In this document: in pieces, positions 22,455 through 35,133 of the stretch
Position numbering within the stretch: the first letter of the stretch is position 1
Layout of the letters: every line of letters begins with the position of its first letter
Origin: Scalesia atractyloides
Lineage: Eukaryota > Streptophyta > Magnoliopsida > Asterales > Asteraceae
Length of the DNA stretch: 64,000 bases
Reading direction: 5' to 3'
NCBI GenBank assembly: GCA_947069175.1
Contig: CAMTDV010000007.1
Coordinates: 53,954,083-54,018,082, forward strand
Notes under the pieces: generated by a model
Seen by the model: the letters and a program-made list of their open reading frames with translations, nothing else
Told to the model about the DNA's origin: nothing
Databases searched by the model: none
Translations under genes and position numbers: made by a program

Positions 22455-25435
22455 GTCTTGGGTCTTCCAGATTCATCAATCATAGGAACATCCATCCAGT
22501 ATCCATCACTCCTAACAGGAGTCTTGGATCTTAGACCTGTAGATGGAAATGCTTTTTGATTTCCACTAGGTCTGTGGTCCTGAGGTTTCCTAACCATGTT
22601 TGGACTTTGCGACCTTTGGAAATTATGATTTTGGTTCCATGAATTTTGATGATGATAATTTCTAAAGCCATCATTATAAAAATTTCGACTACCAACACTC
22701 TGGTATCGATTTTGATATTGACCTTGACTTCTGAATTATTTGATGGACCATTAAAGTTATTCATTCTTGGTGAACTACTTCTAGGTCTTTCATATCTGCC
22801 AGATGTAGATGTAGGCTGAAATCTTGGTGGATTTCTTTGGAAGTGAGGAACTTGATGAGTTCCTTTTTCAGCCTTATCTACACCAACAGCAACACTCTGT
22901 TGCTTGGTAGCAGATATCTTTGGTGAGTTAACCTTCTTCTCACCATCACCACTTTTTTCTAATGATTTTTCTCTCTGCCTCTCACTTACCTGTGCTTCAA
23001 CCTTTTTGTTAGGACAACAGCTAGCTACATGTCGCTTTTCATGACATTTGAAGCAAGATTTTCTAGCCGAAGACTTCTTTACAGAAGCCTCTTGCTTAGA
23101 CTCATCAGATGGCGGTGATGATCATGATGCTTTAGAAGGATCTTGTTTAGTTTGCTTAACATCTGATTTTTCTCTGTTTTTGTTCTTAGCAAACTGCACA
23201 TTCGACTCTTTGGTAATAACAGGGACCTCTTCATTCATGTCACTCCCTTTAACAAAATCAACCTTTTTAACAAAAACTTGTTTTTGATTTTTAGGGTGTG
23301 TATTCTTTGTTTTCAAAACAGTGTCTCTGTTATTATCCTTCTTGGCATTTTTAGTCACATCAACATCCTCTGATGTGGAACTACCAGGTGTAGTTGACAC
23401 AAAGTCTGTAAGCTCTTCTTCATCTGGCAAGAAAGAATGGTCGTGACCAAGAGGTAGTGGAACTTCATTCAAACCTTTGAAGCCCACACAAGTCTTGTCA
23501 TTATTCTTCTTCAGCCCATTCATCATATGTTTCATGACAAAAGATGAATCTCTAAATTGATTTAATTTCTTTTCAAGCTCACAAATTTTAAGTTGTGCTT
23601 CAGACAACTCTTTGCACTTTCAGAAACCTCTTTTGTTTTCTCACTCATCGTATCATGAGCTAAGTCAATAACTTGTAGTTTTTCGTTTAGCTTACAGGTT
23701 AGAATATTAATTTCTTCTTCATAACCTTTAATTTTCTTCAAGTATAGTGACTCATTTCATTTTACAAAAAAGTTTGATTCTTTTAAGTTCGAGAGCTCAT
23801 TTACCAGACTTTGGTTTTGATTGGTTAACCTGTCAACCTCACTTTGCAGTTCACGACACTTCAAACAAACAGAACTACCAGAGTTAGAACATACCTCGCC
23901 TGTTGATTTTCTTAGATCAGCCATGAAAGCATCAAAATCAGCAGCCATCTTCTTTTCTGTAGAAGTCTGTTCTCCATCAGCCTTCTCAGCTACTTTCTCT
24001 TTCTCTCCCTCAGCATCAGCTTTCACTTCTTCATCAACAACAGGAGCTATCTCAGCCATGAATGCCTGTGAGGCATTGTTATCATTCTCCATATGAACAC
24101 TCCAATCGTAAGAACCCTCTCTAGCAGTAGAAATCAGGGCCTTTGATCCAGTGTAATTTGCCACATTCCTGTTGCTTGAACCATGACCAGGAGAATCTTG
24201 AAAGGATGAACTAGAACGCGATTATGCTCTTTGACACTCTCTAGCAAAACGTCCATAATTGTGATAGTTGTAACACTTCACTTTAGACTTGTCAAAGCCC
24301 ACACTTTTGCCAACGAGCTTCCTGCCCGTTTTGTTCATGAACCTCTTCACCCTTCTAGAAATCATGGCCATCTACCATTGCAAATCCATCTCCTCTAAGT
24401 CATCGGGTTCGATCTGATCATAATCTTCATCAAACGTAGTAGGATCAGATATTTTTCCCCAAATATAGTTCTCGTAGGAAGCAACGCAAGAAGCAAGCAA
24501 TACCAGGTGATCTTCAACACTTTTGACACTCAGAGGCATAAACTTAGAACTGCTGTTACTTGATTGTTGTTTCTTAGCCCCTGACGAGCCTCCTGAAGCA
24601 GTAACAAAACATACTTCTCCATCAGAATTTGTCACGATCTGTTCATTCTCACATGAGAGAAACGCAGTTGCAGTGTCACTCGAAGCATTGTTGGAAGATG
24701 AAGGTGTAAGACCTTTATATATCCCTGGATCTTGAACCTGATCATAACCTGTTTCCTTCTTCTTCATATTGAGCTCATAAGCTCTCAATTTTCAACAACC
24801 TCCTCCAAGTCTTTCTTTTCATAATTAGCTTCACCCTTTATCATCAACGTGTAAATATCCCACTTTGCAGGTAAAGCATCCAACAACTTGTCGTCTATCT
24901 CCACATCTGTGTATCCCTCTATGTCATAATTATCGATTTCTGACATCAGATGATAATATCTCATGATAATATCTTCTAGGGATTCATTTCTCATTCCTTT
25001 GAACACAGCAAACTGTTTCTTCAGCAAATCAACCTTATTCTTCTTCACATCTGTATTGCCCTCATATCTCTTTTCTAGGGCATCCCACATCTCCTTTGAT
25101 GTTGTATAACGCTTGAATGTATGTTTGATGCCATCAGGTAAAGACATCTTGATAGCAGCTAAGGCCTTCTTTTCAGATTCATACATCCTCTTTTTAGCTT
25201 CAGACATGTTGACATAAGCAGTAACACGATGTCTTCCCTCAAAATCATGCGTTGGGTTAGCGTACCCATCTTGAATACAGATCCACATCCGTGTGTCCTG
25301 ATATTCAATAAAGGATTGAAATCAATCCTTCCAAGTAAGATAGTTCTCCACCTTCAGCATCTTTGGAGGTTTATTTGTGGTACCGGCCTCGTGCTCCATC
25401 CTCAACAGCTCATTTAAGTTTGACATATTCGACAT
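22455..25435 (-). pseudogene. gag: Copia2 gag, large, broken
   Basis: The start at 25435 (MSNMSNLNELLRMEHEAG) is chosen as the first ATG after the leader. A TGA near 25320 replaces a Trp in the phrase LTWKD-FQSFIEYQD. The capsid core continues (DGYANPTHDFEGRHRVTAY, MWDALEKRYEGN, DALPAKWDIYTLMIKGE). The first zinc knuckle (24226-24281) is damaged: it reads CYNYHNYGRFAREC, with Tyr for the second Cys and Arg for His. A Lys/Glu-rich coiled region follows, then a second, intact knuckle CFKCHEKRHVASCC (about 23020-23065) and a basic Asn/Arg-rich tail. Confidence 0.85.
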
Positions 25436-26280
25436 TTTTACCGAACCGGCTCGTTAAAAACGTTAAAACTTGTCTGAAATGAGTGGTTACCAAATTATAC
25501 CGTTAAACTTGTCTCGACGATACGATTCCAATGATGTATAATGTCCGATGATGATTTTTAGAATTTCCGTGCCTTTTTTTGTCCTAAAAATCAACCGAGT
25601 CTAACTGTCCAAACGGTTCGTCAAAATTGTCTATGGATCAATTTCTATGTCCGAAAACGTTTAACTCTAGTTATGTCAGCTGGTTAAGTTTCCACCTTTT
25701 AATGAGTAACTCAGAACAGTGTCAAATCCGGAATGGTAACCCTGATTGACAATCCGAAATGAAAATCCAGAACAATAATCCTAACTGCCAATCCGAAATG
25801 GTGATCCAGAATAGTGATCCGAGATGAGATCCGGAATGCACTGTTCTGATCCAGAATGTAAATCCGAAATAGACTACTCTGATCCGAAATGGAATCTGAA
25901 ATAGTACTAATCCGAGATGGAATCTAGAATAGCTACTGATATGAAATCCAATCCGAAATCCAATCCGAAATGGCTTCTGATCCGAAATACAATCCGAATT
26001 GCACTGTTTTCCAGATCCGAAATGCAGATTCTGGTCCGAAATTCAAGTCTTCAATCCGAATTCCTATGCTTTTTAATCCAGAATGCCTTTCTTCAATCCG
26101 TATTGCTTGCTTTTAATCTGAAATAACTGCTATTAATCCGAAATACCTGCAGAAAATCCTAAATACCTGCAAAAACCCTAAAACAGCCGTCAAAAACTCC
26201 AAGAACAGCCTCCAAAAACGCCCAAAAACCCAATTTTCTGCTGTCACGATTCTGAACCGAGCAATAATCAAGAGCCGAAT
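25436..26280 (-). other. Copia2 leader with array of short CCGAAAT-type motifs
   Basis: Between 25726 and about 26163 the word RATCYRRAAT (best form AATCCGAAAT) occurs about 26 times, on average every 17 bp and not in strict tandem. On the element's own strand it reads ATTTCGGATT. No long frame uses it. It lies between the primer site and gag, where packaging or regulatory signals are expected. Confidence 0.8.
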
Positions 26281-26292
26281 GCTCTGATACCA
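26281..26292 (-). promoter_or_regulatory. Copia2 primer binding site (initiator-Met tRNA type)
   Basis: The plus strand reads GCTCTGATACCA, so the minus strand reads TGGTATCAGAGC, two bases from the LTR edge. Confidence 0.92.
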
Positions 26293-26294
26293 AT

Positions 26295-26769
26295 TATAGG
26301 TCCCCTTGTCCTTATGGATCTTGACATAATCGTCTATCTAATCTAGAGTGCGGAATCCCCTAAATCAGATTTCACAGAAAAACACAAACAAGAACACGAA
26401 CACAATTCCTTTAAATCGTCTTCTATTGATTATCAAACACAATTGTTTTACAATCAATTCAAGACTCTCTCTCTAAAACTCTTTGAAGCAATTCTTGCAG
26501 CAACTAAACAACTAACTGAGCAACCTTAACCCTAATCACAACCTCCCTATATATGGAGATAGATTATGCGCATGGGCTAGGGTTTCCTACATGGACTGCT
26601 AATGGGTTTAAGGCCTAATTCGCCTACCATGTGTTATATTGTTTCTAGTTTAGCCCAATTACTTCTAATTCACTAATACAAAACTAAACCCGCTAACCGT
26701 TTATCATTTTACTAATTACAAGATATCCAAAGAACAAATCTAAGCTGTTGTCACCACTATGCACCAACT
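26295..26769 (-). repeat. Copia2 5' LTR
   Basis: Matches 17110-17589. Its plus-strand start reads TATAGG instead of TGTAGG and its far end CACCAACT instead of CACCAACA, so both terminal dinucleotides appear mutated. Borders are accurate to one or two bases. Confidence 0.87.
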
Positions 26770-27580
26770 TTAATTAATTCAAAACATGCAAATACACCAA
26801 ATCAATTTACCAAAGTTTACTACTTTATCAAAAATCCCATAAACACATTATAAATTCAATAAAAATTCCAAACTTCAATAATAAATCATCAAAACCCAGG
26901 TAGCAACAGAAAATCAAGCCAATAATCATTATCTTAAACATAAATAAAGTGAGTTTAAAAACTGAGTTCATCAAAATGAAAACAAGAAAGCTAAGAGATG
27001 GAAAAATCGGTAAACAAAACCCGGAATTTCTTGATCTCTAGGCTCCCAGCTTCCCTTCAATGACTCTCGAACAACTTCTACTTCAAAACTAGCTCAAGAT
27101 CACCAGAAATCACCTCTTCGGCATCCATGTTCGTCTATATGTTGTTATCAGAGTTAAACTCTAATATAAACAAACTTCTTCAACACAATCTGATCAGATT
27201 TCGAAACAATCTGATAAAAAGGTCTTCTCGCCAGCCGCTAGAGGCATGTGTAACCCGGTTGCGCCCCGAGACTGTGTTGAGATTGTCTGGACTTATTTCT
27301 TCCTCTCGCCACCCGCGAGAGACATGATCTGGTGCGGGCTGTGAAAGAGGCATTTTCCAGTTTTTCCGATTCGTTTCTTCTCTCGATTTACAATTATGAT
27401 CCGACTCGGTTTCCTTCGACATTTTAGCTCACTTTCTTCTCTTTTCAGCTATTTCCACGAACCAAGACCTCTGAAACATAATTGGATTAAAAGTAGATAA
27501 ATTCTTAGAAAACTGAAACGAATATTAACGAAACTTATACAAATTATACATGATAAATAGATGTATTATTCAATACATCA
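26770..27580 (-). repeat. Athila1 3' LTR, second part
   Basis: Resumes the match to 58990-59804 and ends CATCA at 27580. It includes the GC-rich CTCGCC...GCGAGAG words near 27225-27330. Confidence 0.9.
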
Positions 27581-28956
27581 AATATCCCCACACTTACTCT
27601 TTTTTCGTCCTTGACAATGAATTATGCAAACGGAATCATAGCCAAGTAAATATTTGATTTTAAAAGTAAGATTATTTTATTGAAGGTTGAAACTCCGTAT
27701 TAAACGCGATTGCAAATATGTATATGTGTCCACTTAAACTCAAAACTCGGTTCAAAGCCCTTATCATGTAAATTTAGTTCAAGTTCGGTCAATCTACCTA
27801 AGGTCTCACCATAGAATCCACAGTACACCTAGTCCCACCTCAAGCTTTTGGAACAAAAGGAACGAATCATTCGATCCATTTCCTAACCATTTTATACCAA
27901 AATCAAGAGAATTAAAAACCAAGTAAATTTTTTTTTCTCTTTTATTTCTTTGTCTTTTGAGCATTTGATTTCTTTTTGCATATCTAACCTAGAGGCTATC
28001 TCAACCAGAGTCACCATCCCCATGTGGGCTTCGGCATTTAGGCAATTTTTTTCAACTTATCCTAGAGGAAATCTAAGTCAGAGTCACCATCTCCAACAAA
28101 GATTACATAGGCCTCATCTACTTTTTCAATCAAGCTCAATTTTTCTATATATTTTTCTTTATTACATGATCTACAATTCTAAATATTTTAGTTTATGATG
28201 GCATTCCTTATACTATTTTGGCGGTTTCGGCTTCCCATTTTTCCTAGAGGAGTACCTACTAGTAGACCGACCTTTAAGGTATATTAATCTCAAAAAACTA
28301 AGAACCGAATCGAGTCTACTCACATATCCCAAGCTAGACATAAGCTCAGCCCTTTATTAGCTCATATTATCATTATTTGAAACCGAATGAAAACTCAACT
28401 TTTCTATAATTTTCTGTTTTTATTTTTTATTTTACAAACTTCTTCTTCAAAAGATATTTTGTGATTTTTTTTTAATTTTTTTAATCCAATAAAACCTAAC
28501 TCTATAACTCAACTATCCCATCCCCACGCTTACATTTTTCATTGTCTCTAATGCAAGGATGAGAATACTCAACTAACTAAATAATAAAAACTGAAAACTA
28601 AATAAATAAAATATACAAACTATTCAAGTGAAACGACTTAGCTGATATCCGAGACTGTTAATGTGCCAGTCAGTTCCACATATGCCCTCTAATTCGATCA
28701 CGCTCAGCAAACAATTCTCAACCCTCACACGCGAACGAAAGCGGCAAAATAAACACCAAACCTATCAACCAACACAAATACTTCCAAACATAACATAAAT
28801 AAATGATTGTCCATCCGAAGTTAACCACAACCATTACCCAAACCAACCCAACCAACACAAATTCAAGTGTTTAAAGTACACATACAGACCAAGGAGAAGA
28901 TGAAAACAACATAAAACAAAAAATATAAATCATTGAGAAACTGCTGCCTCTGGGAG
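27581..28956 (-). other. Athila1 3' untranslated stretch with two polypurine-tract-like sites
   Basis: No coding signal. On the minus strand GTAAGTGTGGGGAT (27584-27597) abuts the 3' LTR and is the expected polypurine tract. A near copy, GTAAGCGTGGGGAT (28520-28533), lies about 940 bp upstream. Confidence 0.6.
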
Positions 28957-29533
28957 CTAATCATCCTCCTCCTCTTCCGACTGCTCAAAAACCTGGTATG
29001 GCTGCACATATTCCATACCACTCGACCCTGGCTGCCCCTGATGCTGAAAATATGATGGAACTCCCATGTGCAAGTTTTCCATCTTGTACCGCATCCCATC
29101 CTCCAACCTTTGCTGGCCCTGTTCGTGCATTCTTCAGCTCTCCATCATCACCTGTCTGACCCCACCGAACTGCTCGTCAACCTCTCCCCTCAAATCCTCA
29201 AATCATGTCTCCATCCTGTCATATAAAGAATCTAAAGTAATATCCTCTGGACAGGGTTGTCGCAGAGGATATTGCCTGCCTGGTAGTTCTTGACGTATCA
29301 CTGGTCTTTGGTAGCGTGGGGGAACAACTGATTGCATAGATGATGCAGCCTCAAAACTAGGTGGAGGCTGAACCTGCAGACCATGCCTAATAGGCTCCCA
29401 AGAAATCGGCTGATGAGATGACAAAATCCCAGCAACTTGCAGATCTCACACACCCATAAAACAAGGAGACGACCCTTCTCACATCTTATCTCTTGGGTAT
29501 CTATCAAACACCCCGAGGCTCTCAGCCAACCAA
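28957..29533 (-). pseudogene. Athila1 ORF1 (env-position), C-terminal part
   Basis: Read from 29533 downward: VLWVCEICKL, then ISWEPIRHGLQVQPP, Pro/Gln-rich sequence, LDSLYDRMET, a TGA, FEDLRGEVDEQFGGVRQVMM, another TGA, and MRYKMENLHMGVPSYFQHQG. It ends in an acidic tail (SEEEEDD) at a TAG at 28957-28959. The N-terminal part lies on the other side of Gyp4 (38350-39227). The family corresponds to the ATHILA ORF-1 group as I recall it; its function is unknown. Confidence 0.7.
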
Positions 29534-31427
29534 TGAAACACCCAACATAATTTTAATGCTAAAATGCTATAAAATTTCGAACTTTTTAAAACATAGCTTA
29601 AAAGTTACCATTTTACCCTTGAGATTAATGCGACAAACGCGGCTATCAAATATTTCAACTAACATGAAACCAAACTACTAACTACCTAGGTTAATACATC
29701 TTCTTACAAAAGTAATTTGAAGTAAACTTATCATTTACAAACCCAAAAGTAGTTTGACCCGTTTGTCGTTATCACATGCAGAAGCATAAAGAGGGCAAAA
29801 AGTGTGTTCCTTCCGATCCAGCGTCATCACTACGAAGGGACTTTACCTACACATCAAACCCATCTCATTAGCAATACATATAATATCAAGATTACTAATT
29901 ACTAACAAATTAGTAAAGTTATTATAGCATTTCTTAGTTCAACCATAAATCCTACTAGTGCTTGTCAACATAATTCATTGACTCATTCATATCGCTTTCG
30001 CGTAACCATTTCTTTTTACTTTCTTCTTCCCACCCGGTTGATCCATTCTAAAACAAGTCAACACAAGGTCATTCTTATACATTCGCATTCTTACCCGGTC
30101 GACCCATGCTACACGAGTTAACACAAGTCGCACTTTCACATTCTCATTCTTATTCGTTTGACCCATTTTACATGAGTCAACACAGATCATGCTTTCACAT
30201 TCTCATTCTTACCCGGTTGACCCATTCTACATAAGTCAACATAAATCATACTTTTACATTATCATTCTTACCCGGTTGACCCATTCTACATGAGTTAACA
30301 CAAATCATGCTTTCACATTCTCATTCTTACCAATTCTTTGACCAATATTTGATCAAAGTAATAACAATTATAACCCTTTACGAAGATATGACGTAGTCCG
30401 TCCTTTAATTAAACATTAATTACGCGTGAGTAAATAACATACCTTGGTCATGCACTTTCGGTCGTTTCTCTGAGCTTGTTCATTCTTCTTTCAATCCTAC
30501 ACATAATCCATTCATACTTAGATTACCTATTCGTTTATACGCAAACCGTATTACTCTTAACTTGTTTTTTTACAACTTAACCCATATCTAGTTCAATTTC
30601 CATCATATCTATATGCTATAACTTTCAGTTTATGTAAAGCCATATTAATCGTTTATTAGGCATTTTGTCGAATACTTGGTGTGCGTACAACACTTTAAGC
30701 ACCATGTACTAGTGTTCTTATGCATAATCTACGAAATCATATTAAGATTCATCAATTCAACTAGTTTCATATAATCCCATCATTTAATACTAATTCGAAC
30801 CGAGAATTACACAATTCATACATCAAACATCAGACTATTTTCACCTTATAGATCATCATATTTCATTAACATTTTTACATCCAATGGGTTTCATTCCAAA
30901 TCATCAAATTAACCAAAAATTGGACATTGCTCATCTTCTACATGTTATCATTAACTAGTATCCATGATCAATTTCATCAAACATTCATGGATTTCACATA
31001 ACCCGCTTTATCAAATCACTAAAACATAAATTTCAACTTACTTGATAATAAGAACACTTAGATGATCACCAAACTTAATTCATGCATAAGCCTAGGCTTC
31101 GATTTCCCTTTTAATTTGTTGATTTTGATGAGCTAGGGTTCTTCCCCTGCTTGTTCTTCTTCTCTATCGACACACACAAAGAAGTGTGTGTGTTTTAGTT
31201 TTTATTTAACATCTTTCTATCTTATTCAATTTTGGCTCCTATAGTTTGATGTTTATGTTATTTGGTCAAAACTATACTTTAATTTAAAACTTTATTCACA
31301 TTCTAAGTAAGGTGTAATTCTTAGTCATATTAAGCAATATTTATGTTTGCATATAACTTTATCTTAACATATTGATACACACACACACACATATATATAT
31401 ATATATGTGGATTTTTGGGATGTTACA
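29534..31427 (-). repeat. Gyp4 3' LTR
   Basis: 1894 bp, TGAAACACCC to TGTTACA on the plus strand. The last 633 bp (30795-31427) recur at about 34365-34984 and 37717-38349. It includes a 59-bp minisatellite and an AC/AT microsatellite close to the end. Confidence 0.85.
30021..30343. repeat. 59-bp minisatellite in the Gyp4 LTR
   Basis: Units 30080-30138, 30139-30197, 30198-30256 and 30257-30315 are each exactly 59 bp, with a degenerate unit before and a half unit after. Each holds TTACCCGGTTGACCCAT and a later TCAACACA. The other two LTR pieces of Gyp4 do not reach this region, so copy number cannot be compared. Confidence 0.9.
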
Positions 31428-31440
31428 AATCTACCCCCTT
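31428..31440 (-). promoter_or_regulatory. Gyp4 polypurine tract
   Basis: The minus strand reads CTAAGGGGGTAGATT directly before the LTR start TGTAACATCCC, which is the expected position for plus-strand priming. Confidence 0.7.
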
Positions 31441-31467
31441 AGAGAAGGTTTTGTCCCCGAAACCCGA

Positions 31468-32960
31468 TCACATACCGAATAACTCTGGGTAGTGTTTACG
31501 CATTTCGTCCTCCATTTTCCAAGTAAGATCTGATCCTCTTCGTTGCTGCCATTGGACCAAAACTTGTCTAATGTCTTTGTTGCATAGGTGCTTCACTTTA
31601 AAATCCTTTACAACTACCGGTCTCTCTATATAGTTCAATTTCTTATCCAATTCAATATCATCAAGAGGCACGTCGGCAGTTTCATCCACGAGACATTTTT
31701 TCAATTGTGACACATGAAATGTGCTATGTATTCCGTCTAACGCCGATGGTAATTCTAACTGGTATGCCACTTTCCCAATCCGACTATGATTTTAAAATGT
31801 CCAACATAACGGGGACCGAGTTTTCCTCGTTTACGAAACTGAATTATTCCGTTCCATGGTGAAACTTTTAGTAGCACGTGGTCTCCTACTTGAAACTCGG
31901 TGGGTCGTCTTCTTCGATCCACATAGGCTTTCTGTCGGTCTTGTGCCGCCTTCAATCGTGCCCGTATGATATCGATCTTTTCATTAGTTTCGGCCATAAC
32001 GTCTTTGGGCTCAATATCTTTTTGTCCTACTTCCCCCCAACATACAGGGGTTCTACATTTTCTCCCATACAACATTTCGTATGGTGCCATTTGAATGCTA
32101 TTATGATAACTATTATTGTAAGCGAATTCAACAACTGGCAAATGGTCATCCAAGTTTCCCCAAAGTCTATGACACATGATCTCAACATATCCACAAGTGT
32201 CTAAATTGTCCTTTCTGATTGTCCATCCGTTTCTGGATGGTAAGCGGTACTAAAATGGAGTTCCGTTCCCATTTGCCCATGGAAATTTTGCTACAAACGT
32301 GATGTGAATCTAGTGTCTCGATCCGACACAATGGAGACGGGTACTCCATGACGAGCTACAAATAAAAATTCCTGCCATCCTTGCTGACGAATAGCCTTCT
32401 CTGATGGGTAGGAAGTGGGCACTCTTGGCGAGTTAATCCACAATCACACATATAGCATCGTGCCCCTTTCGTGTTTTGGGAAGCTTAGTCACTAAACCCA
32501 TTGTCATGTTTTCCCATTTCCACATAGGAATTTCTAAGGGTTGTAATTCACCGCACGACTTCTGATGTTCTGCTTTCACTTGTGAACAAACATTTAGCAA
32601 CATATTTAACGATGTCTCGTTTCATTCCCGGCCAACAGTAATTTTCTTTAAATCTTGATACATTTTCATTGCTCCCGGATGTATCGAGTATCGTGATTTA
32701 TGAGCTTCTTCGAGCAACATCGCCTTCACTTCACATACCAAGAAATCCAGATTCGCCCAAACCAAGTCTTGATTCCACTTGCATTTTCCTCTAATTTATC
32801 CGCAATCCCTTTTATCCTTTCCTTCTTAGGATATTCTTCGCTTAATGACTTGATATGCGCTTTCCGTATTATCCCAAGGAAATGAGGCGTAGCGATCATT
32901 CTCATAGACTTTACCCGAAATAGGGGCTGATGTTACTTTCGGCTAAGGGCATCCGCTACT
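31468..32960 (-). pseudogene. Gyp4 integrase, broken
   Basis: Best preserved C-terminally: LPVVEFAYNNSYHNSIQMAP, YGRKCRTPVCWGEVG, VGDHVLLKVSPWNGIIQF and PRYVGHFKI, then a shift near 31765. The tail continues through HSTFHVSQLKKCL, LNYIERPVVV and VLVQWQQRRGSDLTWKMEDE to a stop at 31468. The upstream core (32178-32960) is readable only in fragments, and the frame changes several times. The tail resembles a degenerate chromodomain. Confidence 0.8.
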
Positions 32961-33033
32961 ACATTTGCTTTGCCCGGATGGTAAAGGATTTTACAATCAT
33001 AATCCTTAATCAATTCTAACCACCTTCGTCATC

Positions 33034-34364
33034 TCATGTTGAGATCTTTTTGTTCGAAGAAGTATTTGAGACTTTTATGATCCGAGAAATGGTGCACTTT
33101 GTTCCATATAAATAATGTCGCCATAGTTTTAAGGCGAACACCACAGCGGCTAATTGTAGATCATGCGTTGGGTAATTTTCTTCATGTGGTTTGAGTTGTC
33201 TTGAGGCGTATGCTATAACTTTACCTCGTTGCATTAAAACGCCTCCTAACCCGTGACGCGAGGCGTCTGTGTACACAACTAAATCTTCTGTTCCATCTGG
33301 TAGAGTTAACACCAGTGAATTAGATAGTCTCTCCTTCAGAACTTGAAATGCTATCTCTTGTTCAGGTCCCTATACAAACTTCTCACTTTTCCTTGTTAAC
33401 TTAGTCATGGGTAGGGCTAATTTGGAGAAATCTTGAATAAATTTTCGGCAGTAACCTGCTAATCCCAAAAACTTCATACTTCGTTTGGATTCTTCGGAGA
33501 AATCCATTTCATAACTGCTTCTACCTTTGACGGATCCACCAAAACACCATCTTTGTTAATCACATGGCCGAGAAATTGCGCTTCTCTGAGCCAAAAGGCG
33601 CACTTGGAGAACTTCGAACATAACTTTTCCTTACGAAGAATTTATAGTACTTCATGCAAATGGTTTGCATGATCGGCCTTGCTCCGGGAATACACTAAGA
33701 TTTCGTCTATAAACACTATTACAGATTTATCCAGCATGGGTCGACATACTCGATTCATAAGGTCCATAAACGCAGCCAAGGCATTAGTTAGCCCAAAAGA
33801 CATTACTAGGAACTCGTAATGTCCGTATAGAGTTCTGAATGCAGTTTTTGCCACCATCTTCTTCTCGTACACGTAATTGATGATATCCCGAGCGCAAGTC
33901 AATTTTTGAGAACCAACATGCCCTTTGTAGTTGGTCAAATAGGTCATCAATTCGAGGTAAGGGATATCGATTCTTAATCGTTAATTTGTTTAATTCTCGA
34001 TAGTCGATGCACATGCGCATCGAACCATCCTTCTTTTTGACAAATAATACGGGGGCTCCCCGAGGTGACATGCTCGGGCGTATGAAACCCTTATCGAGTA
34101 ATTCTTGTATCTGGTTCATTAACTCCCGCATTTCTGTAGGAGCCAATCTATAGGGAGCCTTAGCCACCGGTTTAGCACCTGGGTTTAATTCGATGCAAAA
34201 CTCCACGTCTTGTTTAGAGGAAGTCCTTGTAATTCATCAAGGATTACATCCGGATACTCATTTACAATTTCAACATTATCAAATTTTGGCGTGTCTTTAG
34301 AGGTATCTATTACCTAAGCTAGAAACGCCTTGCCTTCTTCTTGCACGTACTTGACTGCCTTTAC
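33034..34364 (-). pseudogene. Gyp4 reverse transcriptase and RNase H, broken
   Basis: Reading from 34206: MEFCIELNPGAKPVAKAPYR, GFIRPSMSPRGAPVLFVKKK, MRMCIDYRELNKLT, SKIDLRSGYHQLRV, then a shift. RTLYGHYEFLVMSF is followed by VIVFIDEILVYSRS, where the catalytic FIDD reads FIDE. RNase H has LVVYTDASRHGLGGVLMQ and HDLQLAAVVFALK. Residues upstream (34207-34364) belong to the protease-RT link (AFLA, PKFDNVEIV), and the LTR-like block interrupts them at 34365. Confidence 0.83.
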
Positions 34365-34924
34365 ACAATTCATACATCAAACATCAACCTATTTGCACCT
34401 TATAGATCATCATATTTCATTAACATTTTTACATCCAATGGGTTTCATTCCAAATCATCAAATTAACCAAAAATTAGACATTGCTCATCTTCTACATGTT
34501 ATCATTAACTAGTATTCATGATCAATTTCATCAAACATTCATGGATTTCACATAACCCACTTTATCAAATCACTAAAACATAAATTTCAACTTACTTGAT
34601 AATAAGAACACTTAGATGATCACCAAACTTAATTCATGCATAAGCCTAGGCTTCGATTTCCCTTTTAATTTGTTGATTTTGATGAGCTAGGGTTCTTCCC
34701 CTACTTGTTCTTCTTCTCTGTCCAGTGTGTGTGTGTGTGTGTGTTCGTTCTTATTTAACATCTTTCTATCTTATTCAATTTTAGCCACTATAGTTTGATG
34801 TTTATGGTATTATGGTCAAAACTATTCTTTAATTTAAAACTTAATTCACATTCTAACTAGGGTCTAATTCTTAGTCACATTAAGCAATATTTATGTTTGC
34901 AGATAACTTTATCTTAACATATTG

Positions 34925-34966
<42 letters not shown>

Positions 34967-35133
34967 GGAATTTTGGATTATTACGACCAAGTAATCAATG
35001 CCCCAGAGTAAATCCGAGCCCCTCGACCACCTCTCCATAGCCTCTTTATCGACCACGCAAAAATACTTGCTAAATTTGTGGGCCTCTGCTCTACCATGCA
35101 CATCAAACAAAACAAGTTGACCTGGTTAACTTT
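34365..35133 (-). repeat. Chimeric block in Gyp4: LTR piece plus Athila1 ORF1 piece
   Basis: 34365-34984 matches the last part of the Gyp4 LTR, and 34985-35133 matches Athila1 ORF1 sequence that normally flanks Gyp4 (38350-38496), including the target bases ACCAA. The whole stretch 34031-35133 is a near-identical second copy of 37386-38496. It is therefore a 1.1-kb duplication carrying flanking sequence with it. Confidence 0.85.

Larger units (their letters stand above)
17110..26769 (-). mobile_element. Copia2: SIRE-like Ty1/copia element, minus strand
   Basis: Two LTRs of about 480 bp enclose an iMet primer site, a long leader, gag with zinc knuckles, protease, integrase, RT and RNase H, all on the minus strand. 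Comparing with the uninterrupted Athila1 LTR (58975-59000), the target was CAATAATTAATTC. The duplicated bases are ATAAT/TTAAT or TAATT, depending on one terminal base. Many stops and lost catalytic residues make it defective. There is no env-like ORF in its 1.5-kb 3' stretch, unlike Copia1. Confidence 0.88.
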
